From Nitrospirillum amazonense (GTDB lineage Bacteria; Pseudomonadota; Alphaproteobacteria; Azospirillales; Azospirillaceae), in NCBI RefSeq assembly GCF_007828045.1, contig NZ_VITN01000030.1, forward strand, positions 1 through 62,158: DNA of 62,158 nucleotides. Direction: 5' to 3'. A program made the position numbers and the translations under genes. Below are positions 9,759-17,709 of this stretch, piece after piece; position 1 is the first letter of the stretch; each line of letters begins with the position of its first letter. Below the pieces are notes generated by a model, which saw only the letters and a list, made by a program, of their open reading frames with translations, was not told where the DNA came from and did not search any database.

Positions 9759-10163
9759 GGCTGATCTTTCATAAATATAGTTAAGAAAGACTGAGGCATC
9801 CAATGTTAGTTTTTATGCCGCAAAGACATGAAGCATCATTCACACGACTACTCCTTCAGAGCAGCCCGCATGAGTTATGGTATCTTTATAAAATCGTTTC
9901 CCCGGACATATGATAGTCAATGCCAGGGTGTGGCGCCATCTTCTTTTACGGGTGTGTTTTTCGATCGAATATTGATTGCTTTTTAATAAAATCTAGAGTG
10001 GCGCTTCGTCATCCAACATTCACACAGAATGCCGCGCTCGTGACAATGCGATGGAATACAGGCCTCTTCCCGCCTCACCGCGGCGAAATTCCGCGACTTC
10101 CCTTGAAAGCCAGCACTTTATCGCGGCCACCCGTGCGGCCCATGAGCCCACCGTCGCCGGAGT
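9759..10163. other. AT-rich intergenic region
   Basis: About 400 bp upstream of the hemerythrin-like gene, much richer in A+T than the rest of the window, especially 9770-10030. No ORF with coding character, RNA gene or FNR-type palindrome was found. It may carry the hemerythrin promoter and be part of an acquired segment. Confidence 0.4.
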
Positions 10164-10829
10164 TCACTTACTAATAAACGCCCCGACCAGATCCTGCAGG
10201 TTCTCCGGCACCAGGGAGAAGAAGCTGAGCAGGGCCATCAGGCCGACGACGCCCAGCACCACGCCCGTGCCCCGGTTGATCCACATCACGGTGCGCGGGG
10301 TGAAGTGGTGGCGGATGAGGAAAGTGCCGCCGCACAGGATGGACCACCAGGTCAGCGAGCCCAGGAAGACACCCAGGGTCATGGTGCCGGCCTTGGCGTG
10401 GTCCAGCGCGCCGCCGAAGCCCACAACCACCGTGATGATGCCCATGATGGTGATGGGGTTGGTCACCGTCAGGAACAGGCCGGTGCCGACGGAGCCGATT
10501 AGATTGCCGGCATCGGGCGGCGCGTTCTTGCGCTCGTGCGGTTCCTTCAGCAAGGAATGGATGGCGGCCCCGAGCAGGAAGATGCCGCCAATCAGGCGCA
10601 GTTCCTTCACATGGCCCAACAGTGCTTCCAGGATGGCGTTGACGCCGAAGGCCGCCACGCCGCCGAAGAAACCGTCGGCCAGGGCGGAGCCGAAGCCGGT
10701 GGCGAGACCCGCGATGATGCCCCGCTCCACCGTCCGCCGGATGCACAGCAGCCCGATGGGGCCGACCGGCGCCGCGATGGCCAATCCCAGGACGATACCC
10801 CGGATCAACACGCCGAAATCATCGAACAA
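10164..10829 (-). CDS. LysE family amino-acid exporter
   Basis: A predicted inner-membrane efflux protein of the LysE/RhtB superfamily (221 aa, about six transmembrane segments). The N-terminal pattern GLAIAAPVGPIGLLCIRR is the family's conserved first helix, and FLTVTNPITIMGI in the middle matches the conserved NP-containing helix. The start is a TTG at 10829 with AGGGA about 10 nt upstream; no ATG fits the alignment better. The substrate cannot be read from the sequence; exporters of this family handle lysine, threonine, homoserine lactone and similar compounds. It is monocistronic and no partner regulator is adjacent. Confidence 0.88.
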   Translation of the reverse strand: MFDDFGVLIRGIVLGLAIAAPVGPIGLLCIRRTVERGIIAGLATGFGSALADGFFGGVAAFGVNAILEALLGHVKELRLIGGIFLLGAAIHSLLKEPHERKNAPPDAGNLIGSVGTGLFLTVTNPITIMGIITVVVGFGGALDHAKAGTMTLGVFLGSLTWWSILCGGTFLIRHHFTPRTVMWINRGTGVVLGVVGLMALLSFFSLVPENLQDLVGAFISK

Positions 10830-10998
10830 TGCGGACTATCCCTGAGAAGTAAGGCAGGCGGCACCCCGGAGGGTTCCGGGCGCGGACGCCGCACTGAACA
10901 TGGGGCCGCCCCCGTGATGCAACATCGGCGCACCGGGCGCAACGCCTAAGGCGACCTATCCCCCGTCTACCGCGACGGGGCTCAGGAAAAATAGGGTG

Positions 10999-12927
10999 TC
11001 AAACCCCGCCGAACAGGTCGCGCACGCCCAGTTCGTCGCCGCGCCGCCGCTCCAGCTCCTGCGAATAGCGGCGCAGGGCGTAGGCCTCGGTCAGGTAACC
11101 GACGACGCGGCGGCTGCTGACCCCCTCCACCACCGGCAGGCTGTCGGCGTCCCAGTCGGCGAAGCGCTGCAAGGCCATGCGCACCGACTGGTCGGGCAGC
11201 AGGAAATGCTCACGGTCGCGCGCCAGCTCCGCCGCCCGCTGGTCGGCCGGCAGCTCGTGCTGGGGGTCGTGCACGGCGTTCATGTCCACCCGGCCGGCGA
11301 AGGCGCCGTTGGGATCCAGGGCGAACACCGTCTTGGCGCTGCCGGGCGGGTAGTGGCCGCGCAGGGCGCCCAGGGTGATGTCGGCCGGCACCGTCTTGGG
11401 GTCGCCGCGCATCAGCCGGCCCACGGTCATGTCCTTGACCCAGCCGATGTCGTGACCGCCCCGGATCTGCACGCCGCGCTGGTGGAAGCGCCAGGTGGCG
11501 AAGGAATAGCCGAAGGTCTCGCGCACCAGCAGGGTGGAGGCGATGACGCCCATGAGCACGCCGGCCGAGGCGCGCAGGTCGCCCGTCAGCTCCAGCACCA
11601 GCAGCACCATGGTCACGGGCGCGCCCACCACGGCGGCGGCGAAGGACCCCATGCCCACCAGCATGACGGCGGAGCGTTGGGCCACCAGGTCCCAAGGCAG
11701 CAGGGTCCCGATGTCGGACACCATGCTGCCGAACAGGCTGCCCAGCAGCAGCGAGGCGCTGAACAGGCCGCCGCGGAAGCCGGCGCCCAGGCACAGGGCG
11801 GACGCCACCACCTTGGCCACCAGCATCACGAAGGCCAGGCCCAGGCCGTAGCCGTGGTCGAAGCCGTACTGCAGCGCGCCCTGCCCACCCCCCAGCACCC
11901 CCGGGAGCGCCAGGGCCATGGGCCCCAGCAGCAGGCCGCCCAGGATGGGGTGGACGGCACGCGGAATCGGCAGCTGGCGGAACAGTCGTTCCGCATAGGT
12001 GACGGCCTGCATGGTGAGGATGGCCAGGGCGCCGGCGGCCAATCCCACCAGCAGGAAGGTCGCGAAATCGCCGCCCCGGATGACCGGTGGCTCGGCCAGG
12101 ATGAACAGGGCCGGGCGGTTCAGCGCCATCTGCGCCACCTGGTTCGCCACCACGGCGGCGACGCAGACGGGCGCCAACGTCGCCATGGTATAGGTGCCGA
12201 TGACCAGTTCGAACGCGTAGAAGGCGCCCGCCAGGGGGGCGGTGAAGGCGGCGGAGATGGCCGCCGCCGCCCCGCAGCCCACCAGGGTGCGCAGATCGTT
12301 GCGCCGCAGGTTCAGCCGCCGGCCGAAGTTGGACGCCAAGCCGGCGCCGGTCTGGGTGAAAGCCGCCTCCATCCCCACCGAACCGCCGGCGCCATGCGAC
12401 ACGACGATGGACAGGGTCAGGCGCAGGCTGTCGCGCAGGGACATGCGGCCGCCATACAGGGCGTTGGCTTCGATGGGGTCGACGGTGTCGCGGGCGCGGC
12501 GGAACAGCAGGCCCAGGCCCGCCAGCAGGGCGCCGCCCACCACGGGTGCCGCCAGCGCCAGGCTGGACGGGATGAACAGCGCGCTGCTGATGTGATCGCC
12601 GAACGGCACCTTGAATGCCAGGCTGTGCAGCGCCAGCACCAGGGCGTGCAGCCCCGCCACCGCCAGGCCCACGCCGATGCCCACCGGCACGCTGAGCAAG
12701 GCCAGGGACAGTTCGGAGGAGCGCAGGCCCTTGGGCGTCAGGGCATGGGTCAGCGCCCGCCAGACCACCGGCAGGCGGCGGCTGGCGCGCCGGCGGGGGC
12801 CACCCTGTTGCGGTCCGTGGGTGGAGCCCAGGGCGCCCGCGGCCGTCCCGTCCGCCTCCGCCTCTGGCGCGGACTCCGGGCCAGGGGGCGCGGCCGGTGT
12901 CTGCGGGGAAGGCGGGAAGGTATCCAT
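10999..12927 (-). CDS. ClC-type chloride channel/transporter with CBS domains
   Basis: A 642-aa inner-membrane anion channel or Cl-/H+ antiporter. A Pro/Ala-rich cytoplasmic tail of about 70 residues is followed by about ten membrane helices and a C-terminal CBS pair from roughly residue 480, as in ClC proteins with regulatory nucleotide-binding domains. The gating-glutamate motif is present in altered form: GMEAAFTQ replaces the usual GREGPTVQ, keeping the Glu but not Gly-Pro. The GxFAP motif reads GGLFSAS. These changes are shared by a divergent bacterial ClC subgroup, so the ion and mechanism are uncertain. It lies downstream of the pst operon but beyond that operon's terminator. Confidence 0.87.
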   Translation of the reverse strand: MDTFPPSPQTPAAPPGPESAPEAEADGTAAGALGSTHGPQQGGPRRRASRRLPVVWRALTHALTPKGLRSSELSLALLSVPVGIGVGLAVAGLHALVLALHSLAFKVPFGDHISSALFIPSSLALAAPVVGGALLAGLGLLFRRARDTVDPIEANALYGGRMSLRDSLRLTLSIVVSHGAGGSVGMEAAFTQTGAGLASNFGRRLNLRRNDLRTLVGCGAAAAISAAFTAPLAGAFYAFELVIGTYTMATLAPVCVAAVVANQVAQMALNRPALFILAEPPVIRGGDFATFLLVGLAAGALAILTMQAVTYAERLFRQLPIPRAVHPILGGLLLGPMALALPGVLGGGQGALQYGFDHGYGLGLAFVMLVAKVVASALCLGAGFRGGLFSASLLLGSLFGSMVSDIGTLLPWDLVAQRSAVMLVGMGSFAAAVVGAPVTMVLLVLELTGDLRASAGVLMGVIASTLLVRETFGYSFATWRFHQRGVQIRGGHDIGWVKDMTVGRLMRGDPKTVPADITLGALRGHYPPGSAKTVFALDPNGAFAGRVDMNAVHDPQHELPADQRAAELARDREHFLLPDQSVRMALQRFADWDADSLPVVEGVSSRRVVGYLTEAYALRRYSQELERRRGDELGVRDLFGGV

Positions 12928-13018
12928 GGTATCGGGGAAATGGGGCCGCGTCCGATCAGGACAAGGGTGATAGCAGGGGACCGGCCCGATATGGGCGATA
13001 AAAGCGGCGCTTCTATGG

Positions 13019-13049
13019 AAAAGGGCGGCCGTCCCGGAGGACGCCGCCC
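13019..13049 (-). terminator. Terminator of the pst operon
   Basis: The inverted repeat GGGCGG-C-CGTCC / GGACG-CCGCCC (11 bp with one bulged C, CGGA loop) at 13023-13049 is followed on the minus strand by TTTTCC. It lies about 30 nt past the pstB stop. Confidence 0.8.
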
Positions 13050-13079
13050 TTTAGTCCCGCATCGCGGCCAGCGGCCGGA

Positions 13080-13895
13080 TCAGCCGAAGCGGCCGGTGAT
13101 GTACTGCTCGGTCTTCTCTTCCTTGGGCGCGGTGAAGATGGTGTCGGTGGCGCCATATTCCACCAGTTCGCCCAGGTACATGAAGGCGGTGAAGTCGGAG
13201 ACGCGGGCCGCCTGCTGCATATTGTGCGTGACGATGGCGATGCAGTAGTCGGGCTTCAGCTCATCCACCAGTTCCTCGATCTTGGAGGTGGAGATGGGGT
13301 CCAGCGCCGAGGTCGGCTCGTCCAGCAGCAGCACGGCCGGACGCACGGCCACGGCACGGGCGATGCACAGGCGCTGCTGCTGGCCGCCGGACAGCGACAG
13401 GCCGCTCTGGCGCAGCTTGTCCTTGACCTCGGTCCACAGCGCGGTCTTGCGCAGCGCCTCTTCCACGCGCACGTCCATGTCGGCGCGGCTCAGCTTCTCA
13501 TACAGCCGGATGCCGTAGGCGACGTTGTCGTAGATCGACATGGGGAAGGGCGTCGGCTTCTGGAACACCATGCCGACGCGGGCGCGCAGCAGGTTCAGGT
13601 CCTGCTTGGGCGACAGCAGGTTCTCGCCGTCCAGCAGCACCTCGCCCTCGGCCCGCTGGTTGGGGTAGAGGTCGTAGATGCGGTTCAGGATGCGCAGCAG
13701 CGTGGACTTGCCGCAGCCGGACGGGCCGATGAAGGCCGTCACCCGCTTGTCGAACAGCGGCAGGTTGATGTGACGCAGGGCGTGGAAGCCGCCGTAATAG
13801 AAGTTCAGGTTGCGGACGCTGATCTTCTCGCGCATGTCGCCGTCGGTGGCGAGCGCCGCCTGGGACTGTTCCGCCGTCATGGAAAGCGCGGTCAT
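13080..13895 (-). CDS. pstB: Phosphate ABC transporter ATP-binding protein PstB
   Basis: ATPase of the high-affinity phosphate importer. The ATG at 13895 is 5 nt after the pstA stop and gives 271 aa; the frame also runs back into pstA, but those residues are not PstB-like. Walker A is GPSGCGKST (57-65), the ABC signature LSGGQQQR, Walker [13 protein letters not shown], and the H-loop lies in IVTHNMQQA, all intact. The N-terminal 20 residues before the conserved [11 protein letters not shown] start are a poorly conserved extension with a second possible ATG at codon 6. It is the last gene of pstSCAB; phoU, which often follows, is absent here. Confidence 0.97.
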   Translation of the reverse strand: MTALSMTAEQSQAALATDGDMREKISVRNLNFYYGGFHALRHINLPLFDKRVTAFIGPSGCGKSTLLRILNRIYDLYPNQRAEGEVLLDGENLLSPKQDLNLLRARVGMVFQKPTPFPMSIYDNVAYGIRLYEKLSRADMDVRVEEALRKTALWTEVKDKLRQSGLSLSGGQQQRLCIARAVAVRPAVLLLDEPTSALDPISTSKIEELVDELKPDYCIAIVTHNMQQAARVSDFTAFMYLGELVEYGATDTIFTAPKEEKTEQYITGRFG

Positions 13896-13900
13896 GGGGA

Positions 13901-14788
13901 TCACTGGCCTTTCTTGGTGCCGATGGAAGCGAGCATGCGGGCGCCGATGTTGAGCGCGAGGATGGCGACCGTGATGAGGAGCGAACCGCCCCACGCCAGG
14001 CGCTGCCAGTCCTCATAGGGGCTGAGCGCGAACTGGAAGATGGTGACCGGCAGGTTCGCCATGGGAGCGTTCATGTTGACGCTCCAGAACTGGTTGTTCA
14101 GGGCGGTGAACAGCAGGGGCGCCGTCTCGCCGCTGATGCGGGCCACGGCCAGCAGGATGCCGGTCATGATGCCGCTGCGGGCGGCGCGGTAGGTCACCTG
14201 CACGATGACCTTCCAGCGCGGGGCGCCCAGGGCGGCGGCGGCCTCGCGCAGGGAACCGGGGACCAGGTTCAGCATGTCCTCGGTCGTGCGCACCACCACG
14301 GGGATGACCAGCACGGCCAGCGAGATGGACCCAGCCCAGGCGGAGAAGTGGCCCATGGGGACCACGACGATGGTGTAGATGAACAGGCCGACGATGATGG
14401 ACGGCGCGGACAGCAGGATGTCGTTGATGAAGCGGGTGACCTCCGCCAGCTTCGTGCCCTTGCCGTATTCCGCCAGGTAGGTGCCGGCCATGATGCCGAT
14501 GGGCGTACCGATGAGCATGCCCAGCACGGTCATCACCAGGCTGCCGAAGATGGCGTTGAGCAGGCCGCCGGTGCTGCCGGGCGGCGGGGTGTTCTGGGTG
14601 AACAGCCCCAGGCTGATGGCGCTGAGGCCGTTGATCAGCAGGACCGCCAGGATCCAGACCAGCCACAGCAGGCCGAAGACGGCGGCGCCCACGGCCAGGC
14701 CCATGGTGATGGTGTTGCCAACCTTGCGGCGCTTATAGCGGCCCATCGCGAAGTTGGTGCCGGGGGGGGAGGTGTCAGTGATGGCCAT
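13901..14788 (-). CDS. pstA: Phosphate ABC transporter permease PstA
   Basis: One of the two membrane subunits of the Pst importer (295 aa, six membrane helices). The EAA cytoplasmic loop that contacts PstB is visible as [15 protein letters not shown], and the family pattern FTALNNQFW is near the C-terminus. It starts 3 nt after pstC and ends 5 nt before pstB, so the genes are tightly coupled. Start ATG at 14788. Confidence 0.96.
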   Translation of the reverse strand: MAITDTSPPGTNFAMGRYKRRKVGNTITMGLAVGAAVFGLLWLVWILAVLLINGLSAISLGLFTQNTPPPGSTGGLLNAIFGSLVMTVLGMLIGTPIGIMAGTYLAEYGKGTKLAEVTRFINDILLSAPSIIVGLFIYTIVVVPMGHFSAWAGSISLAVLVIPVVVRTTEDMLNLVPGSLREAAAALGAPRWKVIVQVTYRAARSGIMTGILLAVARISGETAPLLFTALNNQFWSVNMNAPMANLPVTIFQFALSPYEDWQRLAWGGSLLITVAILALNIGARMLASIGTKKGQ

Positions 14789-14791
14789 GGA

Positions 14792-15772
14792 TCAGGTCCC
14801 CGCCTTGCGGTTCATGCGCACCAGCATCAGCTTGGCCAGCGACAGCACGATGAAGGTGATCACGAAGAGCACCAGGCCCAGCGCGATCAGGGAGGAGGTG
14901 TAGGTGTCGCCCACCGCCTCGGTGAACTCGTTGGCGATGGCGGCAGAGATGGTGGTGCCCGGCGCCAGCAGCGAGGAGGCGATGCGGTGCGAGTTGCCGA
15001 TGACGAAGGTCACCGCCATGGTCTCACCCAGCGCGCGGCCCAGGCCCAGCATGACGCCGCCCACCAGGCCCACGCGGGTGTAGGGGATGGTGATGTCGCG
15101 CACCACCTCCCACGTCGTGGCGCCCAGGCCATAGGCGCTTTCGCGCAGCATGGTGGGCATGGTCTCGAACACGTCGCGGGTGATGGAGGTGATGAAGGGC
15201 AGGATCATGATGGCCAGGATCAGGCCGGCCGTCAGCACGCCGATGCCGTAGGGCGGGCCCTTGAACCAGACGCCGATGCCCGGGACGTTGCCCAGCGTGT
15301 TGATCAGGAAGGGCTGCACGGTCCGCTGCAGGAAGGGCGCGAACACGAACAGGCCCCAGATGCCGTAGATGATGCTGGGGATACCCGCCAGCAACTCGAC
15401 CGCGATGCCGATGGGCCGCTTGGCCCAAGCGGGGCACAGCTCGGTCAGGAAGATGGCGATGCCGAAACTGACGGGCACGCCCACCAGCATGGCGATGGCC
15501 GAGGTGACCAGCGTGCCATAGATGGGCGCCAGGGCGCCGAACTTCTCCGTCACCGGGTTCCAGATCTCGGTCGTGACGAAGCCGAAGCCGAAGGCCTTCA
15601 GGGCCGGCAGCGCGCCGTGAATGAGCGAGATGATGACACCGCCCAGGAGCGTCAGCACCAAGAGGGCGAAAAATAGGGTGGCGCCGCGAAACAGAAGGTC
15701 GTTGCGGCGCTGCGTGCGCGCCCGCGGACTTTCCGCGCTGATGTCCGATGCCTTTACCGCCATGTCCACCAA
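14792..15772 (-). CDS. pstC: Phosphate ABC transporter permease PstC
   Basis: The second membrane subunit of the Pst importer (up to 326 aa). Several hydrophobic helices surround an EAA-type loop near LRESAYGLGATTWEVV. The start is ambiguous among TTG 15772, GTG 15769 and ATG 15763: a strong GGAGGGG lies 4, 7 and 13 nt upstream of these respectively, so GTG 15769 has the best spacing. It follows pstS after a 172-bp gap containing stem-loops and precedes pstA by 3 nt. Confidence 0.96.
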   Translation of the reverse strand: MVDMAVKASDISAESPRARTQRRNDLLFRGATLFFALLVLTLLGGVIISLIHGALPALKAFGFGFVTTEIWNPVTEKFGALAPIYGTLVTSAIAMLVGVPVSFGIAIFLTELCPAWAKRPIGIAVELLAGIPSIIYGIWGLFVFAPFLQRTVQPFLINTLGNVPGIGVWFKGPPYGIGVLTAGLILAIMILPFITSITRDVFETMPTMLRESAYGLGATTWEVVRDITIPYTRVGLVGGVMLGLGRALGETMAVTFVIGNSHRIASSLLAPGTTISAAIANEFTEAVGDTYTSSLIALGLVLFVITFIVLSLAKLMLVRMNRKAGT

Positions 15773-15858
15773 AGCACCCCTCCGGCCGTAGGCCCTGCGA
15801 CAACTCGAAACGCGATGACCTAAAAAACCCGGATGTCTATCAAGGAAGCCGACAAGGA

Positions 15859-15917
15859 GGGAGAGGAGCCGTAGGCGCCCCCTCTCCCGACCCTTGTCCC
15901 CCGAGGCCGAAGCCTCG
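15859..15917 (-). other. Paired stem-loops between pstS and pstC
   Basis: On the minus strand a CGAGGC-TTCG-GCCTCG hairpin (15902-15917) is followed by a second inverted repeat GGGAGAGG..CCTCTCCC (15859-15888). Neither has a T-run, so they are not ordinary terminators. Their position after pstS fits mRNA protection or partial attenuation that lets the binding protein be made in excess of the permease; that role is inferred. Confidence 0.55.
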
Positions 15918-15944
15918 CGGGCGCTTCCTTTTACCCGAGGACTC

Positions 15945-16997
15945 TTACTTCGACCAGACGGGCTTGCCGTCGGCGGTCTTCACCGTGGCCCAGGACTTCT
16001 GGACTTGGGCGACCACGGCGGCCGGCATCGGGACGTAGTCCAGCTGCTCGGCGGCGGCCTGGCCATTGTTGTAGGCCCAGTCGAAGAACTTCAGGGCCTC
16101 GGCGACGGCGGCACCGTCCTGCGGCTGGCTGTAGACCAGGATGAAGCTGGCGCCGGTGATCGGCCAGCTGTCGGCACCGGGCTGGTCGACCAGCACCAGG
16201 TAGAAGCCCGGGGCGTTGGCCCAGTCGGCACCGGCGGCGGCGGCCTGGAAGGCCTTGATCTCCGGGCTGACGACCTTGCCGTCATGGTTCTTCAGCTTGG
16301 TGAAGGTCAGGCTGTTCTGCTTGGCGTAGGCGTACTCGACATAGCCGATGGCGCCGTCGGTCAGCTTCACCATGTTGGCGACGCCTTCATTGCCCTTGGC
16401 GCCCAGGCCGGCGGCCCACTGCACCGACGTGTTGGCGCCGACGCGTTCCGCGAATTCCTTGTCTTCCTTGGACAGGTAGGTGGTCCACAGGAAGTTCGTG
16501 CCCGACCCGTCGGAACGGTACACCGGGACGATGGAGGTCTTGGGCAGGTTCAGGCCGGGGTTCTGCGCCTTGATGGCCGGGTCGTCCCACGAGGCGATCT
16601 GGCCCAGGTAGATCTTGGCGATGGTCGGGCCGTCCAGCTGGATCTGGCCGGGGGCGATGCCCTTCACGTTCACGACCGGGACGACGCCGCCCATGATCAT
16701 CGGGAACTGCTGCAGGCCCGCTTCCTTCAGCTCTTCAGCCTTCAGGGGCATGTCGGAGGCGCCGAACGTGACCGTCTTCGCCTTGATCTGCTTGATGCCG
16801 CCGCCGGAACCGATGGACTGGTAGTTCAGGCCCACGCCGGTCTTGGCCTTATAGGCCTCGGCCCACTTGGCGTAGATGGGGTACGGGAAGGTGGCGCCGG
16901 CGCCGCTGATGTCGGCAGCCTGGGCGGCGCCCACCATCACCACCGCGGCCGCGGCGGCAACCATGCCCTTCAGCAGGTTCTTCGGTTGAAAGTTCAC
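15945..16997 (-). CDS. pstS: Phosphate-binding periplasmic protein PstS
   Basis: Periplasmic solute-binding subunit that captures inorganic phosphate for PstCAB. The 350-aa precursor has a signal peptide with predicted cleavage after AQA (residue 27). The conserved phosphate-pocket segments are visible: ISGAGATFPYPIY at the mature N-terminus, GSGGGIKQI, FGASDMPL and the RSDGSGTNF block. It is the first gene of the pst operon, with a Pho-box array 138 bp upstream of its start. Confidence 0.97.
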   Translation of the reverse strand: MNFQPKNLLKGMVAAAAAVVMVGAAQAADISGAGATFPYPIYAKWAEAYKAKTGVGLNYQSIGSGGGIKQIKAKTVTFGASDMPLKAEELKEAGLQQFPMIMGGVVPVVNVKGIAPGQIQLDGPTIAKIYLGQIASWDDPAIKAQNPGLNLPKTSIVPVYRSDGSGTNFLWTTYLSKEDKEFAERVGANTSVQWAAGLGAKGNEGVANMVKLTDGAIGYVEYAYAKQNSLTFTKLKNHDGKVVSPEIKAFQAAAAGADWANAPGFYLVLVDQPGADSWPITGASFILVYSQPQDGAAVAEALKFFDWAYNNGQAAAEQLDYVPMPAAVVAQVQKSWATVKTADGKPVWSK

Positions 16998-17134
16998 GGG
17001 ATTCCCCCACGGGTTGGAACGTCTTAGTCGACCATCTCGGGGCCCCGGCCGATCCGCCCAGGGGTAAGCCCCCGCGACCGCTTCCTGATCCCGCCTCGAC
17101 GGGCGGACCCTAGATTCCGGGTCCTGAACCTTTG

Positions 17135-17163
17135 GTGACGACTCTGTTACAGTTTTGTGAAAC
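17135..17163 (-). promoter_or_regulatory. Pho box (three repeats) for pstS
   Basis: Read on the minus strand: GTTTCAC-AAAA-CTGTAAC-AGAG-TCGTCAC. These are three 7-bp PhoB half-sites at exact 11-bp intervals, matching the CTGTCAT-N4-CTGTCAT layout. It lies upstream of pstS and predicts induction under phosphate limitation. Confidence 0.8.
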
Positions 17164-17548
17164 CATGGGCGCTTTGTCGCAGGGCTACCCCCCGTTCACG
17201 CCCCGTACCCGCCGGCAGCGCTGACGCGCCGCGGCAACACCAGCCAGAACCCGGTGGTTCCCCTGAGTCAACGCCGATTCTCAATTTCTTTTCAAGTGTC
17301 GGCGGATGCGCAACCTCGCCGCCATTTTTTCTGCACCGCAGCGGCATCCTCACGGTCGCCATAAGCAGGCCCCGGGGTGCGCCCTATTCACAACACTATA
17401 GATACAGTCGATCCGCCCACCCTCTTTTTTCGGCCCGCCGCACCCGTCCGGACTCTACTGCTGTAGTCCCGGATTTGTTGCCCCGCCTTACTTTAAGCCC
17501 CCTAAAACGCCCGACTCGAAACTGTTGCAACGGCGCCACAGCTAGCCC

Positions 17549-17596
17549 CTTTCATAAATCTGTCAACCTTTAGCAGTCTCGCTGTCATGCTATATT
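17549..17596 (+). promoter_or_regulatory. Pho box (four repeats) and -10 for the porin gene
   Basis: CTTTCAT-AAAT-CTGTCAA-CCTT-TAGCAGT-CTCG-CTGTCAT gives four half-sites at 11-bp spacing; three match the PhoB consensus well and the third is weak. TATATT at 17591-17596 follows as a -10 candidate, so the repeats cover the -35 region. The porin start is 113 nt further on. Confidence 0.78.
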
Positions 17597-17709
17597 GCTA
17601 CCGAGCGCTTCGTTAGGGCCGCAGCCCAAACGCTCCAAACGCGTGACGTCGGCCCCGAAACCCGGGATTGGGCGGCATGCCGTAGACCGGATGATGGGAG
17701 AATCTAGGA

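Larger units (their letters stand above)
16998..17709. other. Divergent regulatory region pstS / phosphate porin
   Basis: A 712-bp gap between the divergent pstS operon and the porin gene. It holds two separate Pho-box arrays, annotated individually, plus 17164-17548, in which I see no coding ORF or RNA. The porin mRNA leader would be about 100 nt. Confidence 0.6.

Noticed and set aside
10961-10980. Hairpin CCCCGTC..GACGGGG as a terminator
   Set aside because: No T-run follows the stem on either strand; on minus the T-run precedes it.
2348-12927. Very long antisense ORFs, for example 2348-4567, 4564-7149 and 7174-8469 on minus
   Set aside because: They lie exactly opposite tamA and tamB, are His/Gln/Gly/Arg-rich without recognisable domains, and reflect high GC at third codon positions.
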